Source: CAAGNP01 sp045603545 (GTDB lineage Bacteria; Bacteroidota; Bacteroidia; Bacteroidales; UBA932). From it: a stretch of DNA of 64,000 nt. How positions within the stretch are numbered: the first letter of the stretch is position 1; the number at the start of each line of letters is the position of its first letter. Below are positions 40,070 through 48,603 of this stretch, in pieces. The translations under genes and the position numbers were made by a program. The stretch lies in contig JAZUMG010000004.1 in the NCBI GenBank assembly GCA_045603545.1, forward strand, positions 1 to 64,000, written 5' to 3'. The notes under the pieces are model-generated. The model ran no database searches and was not told the origin of the DNA. It saw nothing but the letters and a program-made list of their open reading frames with translations.

Positions 40070-41341
40070 TTAGTCAATCATATCAAATCCGGTATAAGGT
40101 CTCAGCACCTCAGGTACTCTGACACCTTCGGGGGTCTGATTGTTCTCCAAAAGTGCCGCCAGGATACGTGGCAATGCCAATGAGCTACCATTTAGGGTAT
40201 GAGCAAGATTTGTCTTGCCATTGCTATCCTTATATCTTAGTTTCAACCTGTTGGCCTGGAATGACTCGAAGTTTGAGACACTGCTCACCTCAAGCCATCT
40301 CCCCTGAGCCTCAGAATAGACCTCAAAATCATAGGTAAGTGCTGAAGTGAAACTCATATCACCGCCGCACAATCTCAGAATTCTGTATGGCAAGCCCAAT
40401 GAAGAGACAAGACCCTCAACATGTTTTACCATATCATCAAGTGCCTCATATGAGTGGTCCGGATGGGAGAGCCTTACAATCTCGACCTTGTCAAACTGGT
40501 GAAGCCTGTTGAGACCCCTTACATCCTTGCCATATGAGCCCGCTTCCCTTCTGAAACAAGGGGTATAGGCTGTAAGCATCACAGGGAAATCGCTCTCTGC
40601 CAGAATAACATCCCTGAAAATATTGGTTACAGGGACCTCAGCTGTAGGGACAAGATAATAGTTGTCAAGCTGTGCATGATACATCTGCCCCTCTTTGTCT
40701 GGAAGCTGACCAGTACCAAAACCTGAAGCCTCATTTACAAGAATAGGTGGCTCTATCTCCATATAACCTGCTTTTGTATTGTAATCGAGGAAATACTGGA
40801 TGAGTGCTCTCTGTATCTTGGCGCCCTTGCCTTTATATACTGGGAAGCCTGCCCCTGTAAGTTTGACGCCCAAATCAAAGTCAATGATATCGTATTTCTT
40901 GGCAATATCCCAGTGAGGAAGTGGATTCTCACCAAGATCAGTTATCTCTCCACCGGTTTTGACCACAACATTGTCCTCTGCCACTTTTCCCTCAGGAACA
41001 ATAGATGAAGGGAGGTTGGGGAGAAGAACCAACAGGTCATTCTGCTTGGTCTGGCTCTCTTCCATAAGCTGCTCAAGCTCTTTTGAGCGCTCCTTCATCT
41101 GGGCCACAGCCGCTTTTGCAGCCTCTGCCTCATCCTTTTTGCCCTCTTTCATCAATCCGCCAATCTCTTTGGCCTTGTTTTTCTGCTCTGCCAGACAGCC
41201 GTCAAGTTCTGTCTGATATGCACGTCTGAGTCTGTCCTGCTCCAGAATAGCCTCAACAATCTCTTTAGCATCGAAATGCTTTACAGCAAGTCTCTCAACT
41301 ACAAAATCGGGATTCTCCCTCAACAACTTTAAAGTCAACAT
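40070..41341 (-). CDS. serS: Seryl-tRNA synthetase
   Basis: A 423-residue class II synthetase. An N-terminal antiparallel coiled coil at about 30-105 grips tRNA-Ser; the catalytic domain has motif 2 CFRREAGSYGKDVRGLNRLHQFDKVEIV and motif 3 HTLNGSSLALPRILAALLENNQ. Essential for translation. 31 bases downstream of the PQQ/phosphoesterase gene. Confidence 0.98.
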   Translation of the reverse strand: MLTLKLLRENPDFVVERLAVKHFDAKEIVEAILEQDRLRRAYQTELDGCLAEQKNKAKEIGGLMKEGKKDEAEAAKAAVAQMKERSKELEQLMEESQTKQNDLLVLLPNLPSSIVPEGKVAEDNVVVKTGGEITDLGENPLPHWDIAKKYDIIDFDLGVKLTGAGFPVYKGKGAKIQRALIQYFLDYNTKAGYMEIEPPILVNEASGFGTGQLPDKEGQMYHAQLDNYYLVPTAEVPVTNIFRDVILAESDFPVMLTAYTPCFRREAGSYGKDVRGLNRLHQFDKVEIVRLSHPDHSYEALDDMVKHVEGLVSSLGLPYRILRLCGGDMSFTSALTYDFEVYSEAQGRWLEVSSVSNFESFQANRLKLRYKDSNGKTNLAHTLNGSSLALPRILAALLENNQTPEGVRVPEVLRPYTGFDMID

Positions 41342-41372
41342 CTTGTAATATAGTATTTTTCAAGTTTATAAA

Positions 41373-43223
41373 TCAGTATGAAAGCAGTGACACCTTTCCA
41401 TCCATAGTGGTCACCAGTATTTTTCTCTCCTTAATATTTTCAATGGGGACAATAGAATTGACCAATGCAAATGACAATTTGTATCTCCACATTATCTCAC
41501 CTGTTTCAGCATTCAGAGCCACGATAGAGCCCTTGTCTGTAGGGACAAATGCAACCCCTTCGTAATATGCTGTGGGTGTAGGGGCTATATCATAACCTAT
41601 CTTTGTATCAGTGGCCCACAGCACCTGCGCCTTCATCGCCGGCGCTGTAGAGAAACAGAATACAGTATCTTTCATTGTTTTTACAAATACTCTGTCACCC
41701 AAAGCAGAGATACCTACAGACTCCCTGCCTCCGCGATGCTCCCACATGGTGCTGCCGCTTGATGCCTCTATGGAGTATGTTTTCCTTTCGGGTGTCACTA
41801 CAAAGAGTCTGTTGCCCGATTTGACAGGCCACACTGCTGCCGGAGAGTACATTCTGCTCCCTTTTACCCTCCAGGTCCACATAAGTTTACCCGAAGCCCT
41901 GTCGAGCGAATATAGGGTATTTGCCCAATCACCGAATACCACCTGCGCCTCATCCACATATGCTTTAGACTCCACAAATCCCTTAACATCGGAGAAGCTC
42001 CACACCAAATGGCCACTCTTCAAATTCAAAGCCCTGAATCTGCCATCAGATGCACCTATGTACACCACTCCGTCATAGATATTTGGAGAGGCCAGCACTG
42101 ATTTGTCACAGTGATGCTTCCACAACTCCTTGCCGGACTTTATATCAAGACAATAGATGATATTGTCTGCACAACCCACCACCACATACTTTTTATAAAC
42201 AGCTGGGGTTGAATAGACCTTTCCATTGAGTTTTACAGACCATCTCTCCTCACCGGAAACCATACTTACACATTTGACATGACCTTGGGTAGTGGTATAG
42301 ACCACATTATCTTCTGAATAGACAGCACCTGCCCCTATATCACCACTCTCCTGAAGAGTCCATACCTCTTTTACATTTGGATAGTTGCCATTTGAAGAGT
42401 AATCCGGCCTCTGGCCGTAGACCTGATGTCTTCTGTTGAAAGGGAGTGACTCGGTCATCTGAAGCTCGTACCAGGGATCAAAAGGCTCCATACCTACCAC
42501 CTTCTCAGAAACAGATATCTTTCCGTTTTCCACTGTCACAATATTGTAACCTGGTCCTTTTCTCCCCTTTGCCTGGGACGATCTGAGAAGGATTCCAGGG
42601 ATACCCTCATAATCCAGCACCACGTTGTTGTGCCAATGTCCACCCATAACCAACTGGATATTTGACTCTTTAAGAATATCGAGTACCTGGAAATAGTTAA
42701 GCACCGATGTATCCTGAGGGAAATGGTTGACAAATACGATAGGTTTGTCAGCAGGGGTAGCCTTCACGAGGGAATCCAGAAGAACAATGCTCTCTCTCGG
42801 GACAAGAGCTGGAGCCATCCTCATATTAGGGCCACTGTTGGTCCCCACAAATTTTAGCCCAAACGCCTCAAATTCAAAATGACCATACCCAAACACCTTC
42901 TCAAATGTGTTGCATCCGCTCTCCGACCATTTGGCATCGTGATTTCCTGCCACCACATAGTAAGGTTTCTCCAATTTGTCTATAATTGATTTGGCGAGTC
43001 TGATCTCCCTGTCGGAGCCGAACTCGGTAATATCCCCTGCCAATATAGAAAACTCGATCTCAGGATTACTGTTCACATCCTCTATACACGCCTCGAGCTC
43101 CTCAATGCTCTTCGCCCCCTCTGCAATATGGGTATCTGCAAAAAATGCAAACTTCCCGCTATTCTGCCCCGAAACAGAAAGTGAAGCCAAAGCAGCCAAT
43201 AATAACACCAGAAATCTTTTCAT
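41373..43223 (-). CDS. Secreted calcineurin-like phosphoesterase fused to PQQ-type beta propeller
   Basis: A 616-residue protein with signal peptide 1-19. Residues about 24-240 are a metallophosphoesterase: FFADTHIAEG, AGDITEFGS, VAGNHDAKW, VFVNHFPQD and GGHWHNNV give the two-metal ligands. From about 280 to the end, repeats of the type ..L..ASGKLMWTW.. and ..LNAETGEIMWRYK form a PQQ-like propeller of about seven blades. The propeller probably binds a surface or protein partner, since PQQ-dependent dehydrogenase residues are not obvious. Substrate unknown. It is in an operon with the NusG-like gene (8-base gap). Confidence 0.9.
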   Translation of the reverse strand: MKRFLVLLLAALASLSVSGQNSGKFAFFADTHIAEGAKSIEELEACIEDVNSNPEIEFSILAGDITEFGSDREIRLAKSIIDKLEKPYYVVAGNHDAKWSESGCNTFEKVFGYGHFEFEAFGLKFVGTNSGPNMRMAPALVPRESIVLLDSLVKATPADKPIVFVNHFPQDTSVLNYFQVLDILKESNIQLVMGGHWHNNVVLDYEGIPGILLRSSQAKGRKGPGYNIVTVENGKISVSEKVVGMEPFDPWYELQMTESLPFNRRHQVYGQRPDYSSNGNYPNVKEVWTLQESGDIGAGAVYSEDNVVYTTTQGHVKCVSMVSGEERWSVKLNGKVYSTPAVYKKYVVVGCADNIIYCLDIKSGKELWKHHCDKSVLASPNIYDGVVYIGASDGRFRALNLKSGHLVWSFSDVKGFVESKAYVDEAQVVFGDWANTLYSLDRASGKLMWTWRVKGSRMYSPAAVWPVKSGNRLFVVTPERKTYSIEASSGSTMWEHRGGRESVGISALGDRVFVKTMKDTVFCFSTAPAMKAQVLWATDTKIGYDIAPTPTAYYEGVAFVPTDKGSIVALNAETGEIMWRYKLSFALVNSIVPIENIKERKILVTTMDGKVSLLSY

Positions 43224-43231
43224 ACTGAAAT

Positions 43232-43714
43232 CTATTTATTCTCTGTACATATCGTAACATCAAGTTCTGGAATAAAAAGGTAGTAATGATCTTCATCAAC
43301 CTTTACAACTTCACTACCTCTCTTGTCCCATTTCAGTCCCATTACACTGTCTATAACACCCTCATCAACCAGAAAACTCCCCTCTGCAACCCTCTCAAAC
43401 TCCCTCAGAGCCTCCACACTTTCCGGGGAAATGACCAAAGGCAGCTCCCCCCTTTTTACCACCCCCAGAACACCTTTAACAGAACACAAGTACCTCAACC
43501 TCAAGCGTCTACAATTTACAAGCACAATATTTTCCAAAAGGGGAGTATCCAGTTTCTTCACCCTGTCTGACCATCTCCTTTTGATGCCGGCACATGGAAT
43601 ATAATGGACTACACTCTCCATCTCCAACCTCTTCCCCACCATCCTCTCAGACTTGGGCCGTGTCCTCAAGGCATACCAGTTTGCAACTTGCAAATTTAAC
43701 TCTTTTTTGCCCAT
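43232..43714 (-). CDS. NusG-like transcription antiterminator (UpxY/RfaH-type paralogue)
   Basis: A 160-residue protein with the NusG N-terminal fold: NWYALRTRPKSERMVGKRLE, YIPCAGIKRRWSDRVKKLDTPLLENIVLV, and CSVKGVLGVVKRGELPLVISPESVEAL. The C-terminal part is shorter than a standard KOW domain and ends in LFIPELDVTIC. Specialised NusG paralogues such as UpxY act on particular long operons, usually capsule loci, and are normally their first gene. Here there is no capsule operon: it is third in a unit with an ATPase and Sir2 gene, ahead of the phosphoesterase. Confidence 0.78.
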   Translation of the reverse strand: MGKKELNLQVANWYALRTRPKSERMVGKRLEMESVVHYIPCAGIKRRWSDRVKKLDTPLLENIVLVNCRRLRLRYLCSVKGVLGVVKRGELPLVISPESVEALREFERVAEGSFLVDEGVIDSVMGLKWDKRGSEVVKVDEDHYYLFIPELDVTICTENK

Positions 43715-43722
43715 ATTATACT

Positions 43723-44409
43723 CTATCTGCCTAAAACAATCTCCCTGAATCTCTCCATTCCCGAAGATGCCACATCTTCAATTTGGGTATAGTGTGGATA
43801 GTTGACTTTTATAGGCTTGGGATCGATAAGATATATAGGTCTTCCATTTGTGATATAATTCACAAGACTTGCCGCAGGATATACTGCCAGGGATGTCCCC
43901 ACCACCAGGAGGATATCACACTCACTTACCGCCTTGGCCCCATCTTCAAGTTTCGGGACAGCCTCTCCAAACCACACTATATGAGGTCTGAGCTGCGCTC
44001 CGCTCGGGCTTCTGTCACCCAAAGCGATAGGATTATATCCGATATCATAAGTGGTGAAATCATCATCCACACCTCTTGCCTTTGTAAGCTCCCCGTGAAG
44101 GTGAATAATCTTTGTAGATCCTGCCCTCTCATGAAGATTGTCCACATTCTGCGTCACCACTGTCACATCGAAATGCTCTTCAAGTTCCGCAATGATTTTA
44201 TGTGCCATGTTTGGCTCTACTGTCTCCAACTGGGCTCTTCGTTCATTGTAAAAACGGAGCATAAGTTCCTTGTTTTTGTACCACCCGTCGATAGAAGCCA
44301 CCTCCTCGACAGGGTAGTTTTCCCACAATCCGTCACTATCCCTGAAGGTCTTTATACCACTTTCCTGGCTTACACCGGCACCGGTGAGAACTACAAGTTT
44401 TCTTTTCAT
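43723..44409 (-). CDS. Sir2 family NAD-dependent deacylase
   Basis: About 228 residues. GAGVSQESGIKTFRDSDGLWENY (NAD site), VTQNVDNLHERAG, LHGEL with the catalytic His, RPHIVWFGE and VVGTSLAVYPAASLV are classic sirtuin motifs. It lacks the CxxC zinc ligands, which is normal for this Bacteroidetes branch of class III/U-like enzymes. It removes acyl groups from lysine using NAD. The upstream ATPase gene overlaps or abuts its start. I regard it as a cellular deacylase rather than a defence sirtuin. Confidence 0.92.
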   Translation of the reverse strand: MKRKLVVLTGAGVSQESGIKTFRDSDGLWENYPVEEVASIDGWYKNKELMLRFYNERRAQLETVEPNMAHKIIAELEEHFDVTVVTQNVDNLHERAGSTKIIHLHGELTKARGVDDDFTTYDIGYNPIALGDRSPSGAQLRPHIVWFGEAVPKLEDGAKAVSECDILLVVGTSLAVYPAASLVNYITNGRPIYLIDPKPIKVNYPHYTQIEDVASSGMERFREIVLGR

Positions 44410-44411
44410 AA

Positions 44412-45461
44412 TCACACAAAATAAAATTTGGACAACCAGTATTTGAAAATAGGATCTATAAAATGCGGCTCATCCTTCTCATCAAAATAGACAATCTCCT
44501 TTTTCTTAAGAGCCTCCTTGAGTCTATGGACATTGGCTGATGAGTTGAGACCATAAGACTCGATAACCTCCCTGTTGGTAAGTTTTGTCACTCCATTGAA
44601 AATGGCCCTCAAAAGATTTACCTGAAAATTTGACAGCGAATCCAAAAGGGACTTGAAGTGATTCTCCCTCAGAGAGAGTACAGATGCTATGGAGAAATCC
44701 CTGATATCGGGAGTAACATAACCCTTGGTAAGGTTGAAACTGAAAGAACTCAACAGCCACAGATAGTACGGATAGCCACCTGAGATATCGTAGTACTGCT
44801 TTACATAATCCTTGTCTATAACCCTTCCAACCCTCAAAAACGTCCTGATAATATAATCTGAAGCCATCTTCTCATTTATGGGGAGGATGGGCAAGTACTC
44901 CATCATCCCATAGAAATACTTCTTCTCCTCGAAAATATATTTCATTGCATTCACCTTGGAACCTGTTACAAGATATGTAACATTGGACCTGCTGCCCCAA
45001 ACATTTTCGAGCTTTTTGAGGAATGTATCCGGATCATCAAAGTGGAGCACATTCTGGAACTCCTCAATATATACTATCACATTTGCCCCTTTCTGGTGAG
45101 CCAGCTTTTCAGGAGTTTCCAGCACAGAAAGGAGATCACCTCCACCCCCGTCGGAAAGGAGACCAAGATCCCCATATGAGCTCAATCCACTAAGTGATAT
45201 CTTCTCTTCGTATATTTTCAGGAACTCCTCCTCACTCCTCACATTGAGAAGATTTACATTACATATTATAGTATTGAAATCGGTCTTCTTGAGGTCTATG
45301 AACATCTTGTTTATCAATGACCGCTTCCCCACTCCATCAGGACCATAGATATATACGTTCTGCCTCTGCCTTATAAGATTCATAAGGGAATTGCACTCCA
45401 TATCCCTCCCCAAAAAATCAACACCGATGGCAGGTTCCTTGAAATTGAAAGGTACTTCCAT
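44412..45461 (-). CDS. STAND-like AAA ATPase with C-terminal winged helix
   Basis: A 349-residue protein. Walker A GPDGVGKRS at about 40-48, Walker B VIVYIEEF at about 135-142, TGS sensor motif, then a lid region and a winged-helix-like C-terminal domain (NLLRAIFNGVTKLTNREVIESYG). The plan is that of the archaeal-type ATPase family PF01637 of the STAND group. It is cytosolic with no membrane segment. First gene of the operon with Sir2. Partner and substrate are unknown; such ATPases often act as switches in stress or defence. Confidence 0.75.
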   Translation of the reverse strand: MEVPFNFKEPAIGVDFLGRDMECNSLMNLIRQRQNVYIYGPDGVGKRSLINKMFIDLKKTDFNTIICNVNLLNVRSEEEFLKIYEEKISLSGLSSYGDLGLLSDGGGGDLLSVLETPEKLAHQKGANVIVYIEEFQNVLHFDDPDTFLKKLENVWGSRSNVTYLVTGSKVNAMKYIFEEKKYFYGMMEYLPILPINEKMASDYIIRTFLRVGRVIDKDYVKQYYDISGGYPYYLWLLSSFSFNLTKGYVTPDIRDFSIASVLSLRENHFKSLLDSLSNFQVNLLRAIFNGVTKLTNREVIESYGLNSSANVHRLKEALKKKEIVYFDEKDEPHFIDPIFKYWLSKFYFV

Positions 45462-45482
45462 AACTTTTTTGTTTTAGCGTCA

Positions 45483-45490
45483 CAAATGTA
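45483..45490 (-). promoter_or_regulatory. -7 box TACATTTG for the ATPase-Sir2-NusG operon
   Basis: Minus-strand TACATTTG 22 bases before the first ATG at 45461, with no TTTG at regular spacing. It lies opposite the rplU promoter. Confidence 0.5.
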
Positions 45491-45540
45491 ACATTTTTTA
45501 ACAAACTTGTTACTGATAATCGGCATTTTAGCCAATAAAA

Positions 45541-45572
45541 TTTGTTTAAGAAAATACAATATATTACATTTG
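45541..45572 (+). promoter_or_regulatory. Promoter of rplU-rpmA
   Basis: TTTG (45541-45544), 20-base spacer, TACATTTG (45565-45572): full consensus. It leaves a leader of about 90 bases before rplU, long enough for a regulatory structure, though I see no clear one. Confidence 0.7.
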
Positions 45573-45670
45573 CAGTCCAAAAAATTGAATGGAAGGCTGT
45601 TAAGCTATTGAATAAGAGTTATTTAACCATAATAACCGCTTGCAGTCAGTAACTTTAAAACTTAAAATAA

Positions 45671-45979
45671 ATGTACGCAATTGTAGACATTGCAGGACAG
45701 CAATTTAAAGTGGAAAAAGGGAAGAAAATCTTCGTTAACCGCTTGGGTGCAGAACCTGGTACATCCCTTGATTTCACCACTGTACTTCTTCTTGATCAGG
45801 ATGGTGCAGTAAAAGTAGGTTCACCTTATGTTGACGGAGCCGTTGTTAAAGCTTCCGTTGTAGACCACCTCAAAGGTAAAAAGGTAATCGTTTTCAAAAA
45901 GAAACGTCGTAAAGGCTATCAGAAGAAAAACGGTCACCGTCAGTATTTGACTGAAATTCTAATTGATGAAATTGCTTAA
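45671..45979 (+). CDS. rplU: 50S ribosomal protein L21
   Basis: A 102-residue protein: MYAIVDIAGQQFKVEKGKKIFVNRLGAEPG, GSPYVDGAVVKASVV, and VIVFKKKRRKGYQKKNGHRQ are L21 signatures. It binds 23S rRNA. It is followed by rpmA after 25 bases, the widespread rplU-rpmA pair. Confidence 0.97.
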   Translation: MYAIVDIAGQQFKVEKGKKIFVNRLGAEPGTSLDFTTVLLLDQDGAVKVGSPYVDGAVVKASVVDHLKGKKVIVFKKKRRKGYQKKNGHRQYLTEILIDEIA

Positions 45980-46004
45980 CTTAAAAGAAAAGGAGATTTA
46001 GATT

Positions 46005-46265
46005 ATGGCTCACAAGAAAGGTGTCGGTAGTTCAAAGAACGGTCGTGAATCACACAGCAAACGTTTAGGTCTTAAACTTTTCGGCGGTCAAGCTGCTAAA
46101 GCAGGTAATATCATCGTTCGCCAGAGAGGTACAGTTCATAACCCTGGTCTTAACGTAGGTATGGGCAAAGACCACACTCTTTACGCTCTAATTGACGGTA
46201 CTGTAAAATTCCAGAAGAAGGCTAACAACAAATCATTTGTGTCAGTTCTTCCTTTTGCTGAATAA
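46005..46265 (+). CDS. rpmA: 50S ribosomal protein L27
   Basis: An 86-residue protein: MAHKKGVGSSKNGRESHSKRLGLKLFGGQAAKAGNIIVRQRGT and NVGMGKDHTLYALIDGTVKF. The conserved N-terminal tail reaches the peptidyl-transferase centre; it begins directly with AHKKG and has no cleavable Firmicutes-type extension. Terminated by the hairpin at 46284. Confidence 0.97.
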   Translation: MAHKKGVGSSKNGRESHSKRLGLKLFGGQAAKAGNIIVRQRGTVHNPGLNVGMGKDHTLYALIDGTVKFQKKANNKSFVSVLPFAE

Positions 46266-46283
46266 TCATACAGTGAAACACAC

Positions 46284-46316
46284 AAAAACCGGCCCCATCA
46301 CGAGGCCGGTTTTTTT
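46284..46316 (+). terminator. Terminator of rplU-rpmA
   Basis: ACCGGCC (46288-46294) and GGCCGGT (46304-46310), preceded by A and followed by seven T. Strong, and possibly bidirectional, as the RHS locus runs toward it from the other side. Confidence 0.9.
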
Positions 46317-46329
46317 ATGTCCTGTCAGG

Positions 46330-46407
46330 TCCTTTCTGTATGTCCTGCAATTCGGTGGCCACACCCCCCCTTCCGAGATATTGTATACGCTACTTAGCGT
46401 GGCTTCT
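46330..46407 (-). repeat. RHS-tail direct repeat, copy A
   Basis: A 78-base stretch nearly identical to 50485-50563 (one extra base there). On the minus strand it continues the RHS frame after the core copy at 46415-46510, past one stop codon, reading EATLSSVYNISEGG. The two copies lie about 4.16 kb apart in the same orientation and bracket the RHS locus. Confidence 0.8.
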
Positions 46408-46414
46408 AAATATT

Positions 46415-46510
46415 ACTTCTGAGCCAGCGGATCCGGGGTCAGCCATCTTGCGGTCTGCGGGTCATACATCCTGGCACCATAGTCAAGGTAGCCGAGACTG
46501 CCGGTGGTCT
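46415..46510 (-). pseudogene. RHS core fragment A (tip-less)
   Basis: 96 bases that match the RHS core at 47778-47873 with only four differences. It translates as TTGSLGYLDYGARMYD then PQTARWLTPDPLAQK and a stop, where the intact copy has a Tyr codon (TAC to TAA). It lies just past the SH3-like immunity gene, so the toxin-immunity cassette is bounded by two core copies, the arrangement expected after exchange of an RHS tip. Confidence 0.8.
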
Positions 46511-46552
46511 AAAAACATTCATAAAACCTTTTACTATATGTGGTATCACCAT

Positions 46553-47065
46553 CTAACAACAAGAGGATAAGGGATTCGAACAAAGCTGAACTGGAGATAT
46601 CCACCCTGAGTACTGGGTACCGTTAATCCTTACATCAATATAGACCCATCCTTTATACATATCTTTAACTTCATACAAATCTCCCCATTGCGCATTCTCG
46701 ATAATACTCTGTATTTTGGATCTGTCTGAAGGTCTTTTACGTAATACTAATTCATGGGCAGCAGGGTTAACACCTAAATAATTTAAACTTATCCATCCAT
46801 CCTTTTCTATAAAATCTGAATCTGATGGACCAAATACACAATCTGCATTTATATGAGCGTAATTCTGTTTTATTTCTAAAACCTGAATACCATAAACAAG
46901 ATCCTTATCTATATCACAAATTATATAATCAATAATATTGAATGATTCATCGTACAATGGTATATACTTATCATGTACCCTAATAAGGGCATGGCCATAT
47001 TTATGTTGAATGTTTGTTTGACAAGAAGCAATTAAGAGAATTGCTATAATTGTTATTTTTCTCAT
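46553..47065 (-). CDS. SH3-like lipoprotein, candidate immunity protein for the RHS tip
   Basis: A 170-residue protein with a short lipoprotein signal peptide (ITIIAILLIASC, lipidated Cys15). The C-terminal third (HELVLRKRPSDRSKI...WGDLYEVKDMYKGWVYIDVRINGTQYSGWI) has the pattern of a bacterial SH3 domain, which often binds peptidoglycan or peptides. Its ATG overlaps the stop of the toxin-tip gene by 4 bases. A periplasm-facing lipoprotein would be well placed to block a toxin acting on the wall. The pairing is inferred from position and domain type. Confidence 0.7.
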   Translation of the reverse strand: MRKITIIAILLIASCQTNIQHKYGHALIRVHDKYIPLYDESFNIIDYIICDIDKDLVYGIQVLEIKQNYAHINADCVFGPSDSDFIEKDGWISLNYLGVNPAAHELVLRKRPSDRSKIQSIIENAQWGDLYEVKDMYKGWVYIDVRINGTQYSGWISPVQLCSNPLSSCC

Positions 47066-48024
47066 CGTTGAATTTGAAGTAAAAAATTATTAATATTTTC
47101 TAATTGTTTGTAAAACTGGTCCCATCCTGATTGTATTAGTTCTCTATTATTATTGTATCTTGAAGGGACTATAAGTAGGCAACCTTTGGAAACCGCTATT
47201 TCTTCACCGTTTATAATTTTCCATCCTGCCCAACCATTAAGATTTGATCTATGGATATATATATGATCTAAATATGCAGGATCCCTACTAGGATATGCTG
47301 GGTTAAAATTACCCAAAGCAGGAACTTTACCTTTATCATTTACAGCAAACGGAGTTTTATAAGGGCCTAAATCATTGTTACTTATCCTATTTACATTATA
47401 AGTACCATCGGCAACAACACCATATTTAGATGGATCTGATGACATAGTATAACCTTTATAGTTTTTAATATCATTAGCCCCTCTGGGTCCATATACAATT
47501 ACATCCGCCAATATAGCCCCCAATCCGAAAAGATTATCACCCTCTCCTAATCTTTCATTAAGAGAACCATTGAAGATTACTACAGCTGAATGTCCTTTAA
47601 GAATAATATCGTCCCCTTTATTATCTTTAATCCCTGTATTATAGGTTTTCTCATCTCGCCAATGCCAAGTAGGTTCGCTCTTGCCATCTGAAGAATAGTA
47701 GAACCACTCTAATCCGTTTATATCAACATAAAGTACAGGATTATTTCCACTGAAGGAGTATGGACTATGCGGATAGTACTTCTGAGCCAGCGGGTCCTGA
47801 GTCAGCCATCTTGCGGTCTGAGGGTCATACATCCTGGCACCATAGTCAAGGTAGCCGAGACTGCCGGTGGTCTGCTCCTCCTTGCCGTTGAATTTATGCC
47901 TGTTGGTCAGACTGCTGAGCCATCTGCCGCCATAGCTGTGTCTTGCCCCGAAGGGGTAGTAGGCGTTCTGTTCTATGGTGAGACCTGTGCCATCAAATAC
48001 TCCCGTACTGCTGTATATTGTCAA
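47062..48024 (-). CDS. RHS core C terminus with L,D-transpeptidase-like tip (orphan toxin cassette)
   Basis: A 320-residue frame opening at TTG 48024, with a stop just upstream, so it lacks the long RHS shell. Residues 20-105 are RHS core (AYYPFGARHS, KFNGKEEQ, GYLDYGARMYDPQTARWLTQDPLAQKYY, ending DINGLEW). The tip (106-320) has VVADGTYNVNRI, HIYIHRSN with His258 and VSKGCLLIVPS with Cys282, resembling the HxxxN / SHGC active site of YkuD-type L,D-transpeptidases, which act on peptidoglycan. No signal peptide. It overlaps an SH3-like lipoprotein gene by 4 bases. Probably silent unless recombined onto a full RHS gene elsewhere. Confidence 0.75.
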   Translation of the reverse strand: MTIYSSTGVFDGTGLTIEQNAYYPFGARHSYGGRWLSSLTNRHKFNGKEEQTTGSLGYLDYGARMYDPQTARWLTQDPLAQKYYPHSPYSFSGNNPVLYVDINGLEWFYYSSDGKSEPTWHWRDEKTYNTGIKDNKGDDIILKGHSAVVIFNGSLNERLGEGDNLFGLGAILADVIVYGPRGANDIKNYKGYTMSSDPSKYGVVADGTYNVNRISNNDLGPYKTPFAVNDKGKVPALGNFNPAYPSRDPAYLDHIYIHRSNLNGWAGWKIINGEEIAVSKGCLLIVPSRYNNNRELIQSGWDQFYKQLENINNFLLQIQR

Positions 48025-48038
48025 CTGCTATTGAACCA

Positions 48039-48518
48039 TTACCAATTTTTAATATATTTATATTTACCATTTCGATATTCAAACTTCCATATAGTTGGAT
48101 AGCCACCACAAGTAGATAGTATTACATCCTTTGGTACTCTTAGTCTTGCTGACTTACCCTTTTTCTTCTTTACAGCAATATCAAGATCTTTACAAGATTT
48201 CCAGAAAAGTATCAATTCTCCATCAAGATAAGCATGTCCCCAATAATAGTCTCTCTTAAAAGCTTTTAATCTCACATCCAAATCAAAGATGAGTCGCACA
48301 TATAAGGTATACTCATCCTTTGATATGATTTCATCACAGATAACTTCAAGAGCCTGATTATCTTCAAAAATTTGGCGAAGAAGTTGAGGATCTATCGTTT
48401 TAATCAATTCCTTATCTGTGATTTCCAGTTCGTTTGATAAAACCACCGTTGTGTACTGCGCATACGACTGTAAAATATTGCATAATGTAAATATTACAAT
48501 TAGTTGTAATGTTTTCAT
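48039..48518 (-). CDS. Exported protein, paralogue of the next upstream gene (candidate immunity)
   Basis: A 159-residue protein with a signal peptide ending at SYAQYTT. The mature part (TVVLSNELEITDKELIKTI, YYWGHAYLDGELILFWKS, WKFEYRNGKYKYIKNW) matches the protein encoded at 48604-49116 along its length, so the two arose by tandem duplication. No known family. Arrays of duplicated small exported proteins behind RHS genes are usually immunity proteins; that role is inferred. It lies 14 bases upstream of the RHS tip frame. Confidence 0.55.
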   Translation of the reverse strand: MKTLQLIVIFTLCNILQSYAQYTTVVLSNELEITDKELIKTIDPQLLRQIFEDNQALEVICDEIISKDEYTLYVRLIFDLDVRLKAFKRDYYWGHAYLDGELILFWKSCKDLDIAVKKKKGKSARLRVPKDVILSTCGGYPTIWKFEYRNGKYKYIKNW

Positions 48519-48603
48519 ATCTATAATCTTTATTAATTGTATCTGCGTTATTACTTCCTAAAACTACGTTTCCATCAATTTCAATAATGCTTGCTAAAAT
48601 TCT

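Noticed and set aside
43723..45461. ATPase plus Sir2 as a known Sir2-type anti-phage system
   Set aside because: The sirtuin is a short canonical deacylase of the housekeeping Bacteroidetes type, without the extra domains of defence sirtuins. Kept only as a neighbourhood observation.
45573..45670. Autoregulatory L21 leader RNA
   Set aside because: The 90-base leader is long enough, but I could not find a convincing stem set, so no element is claimed.
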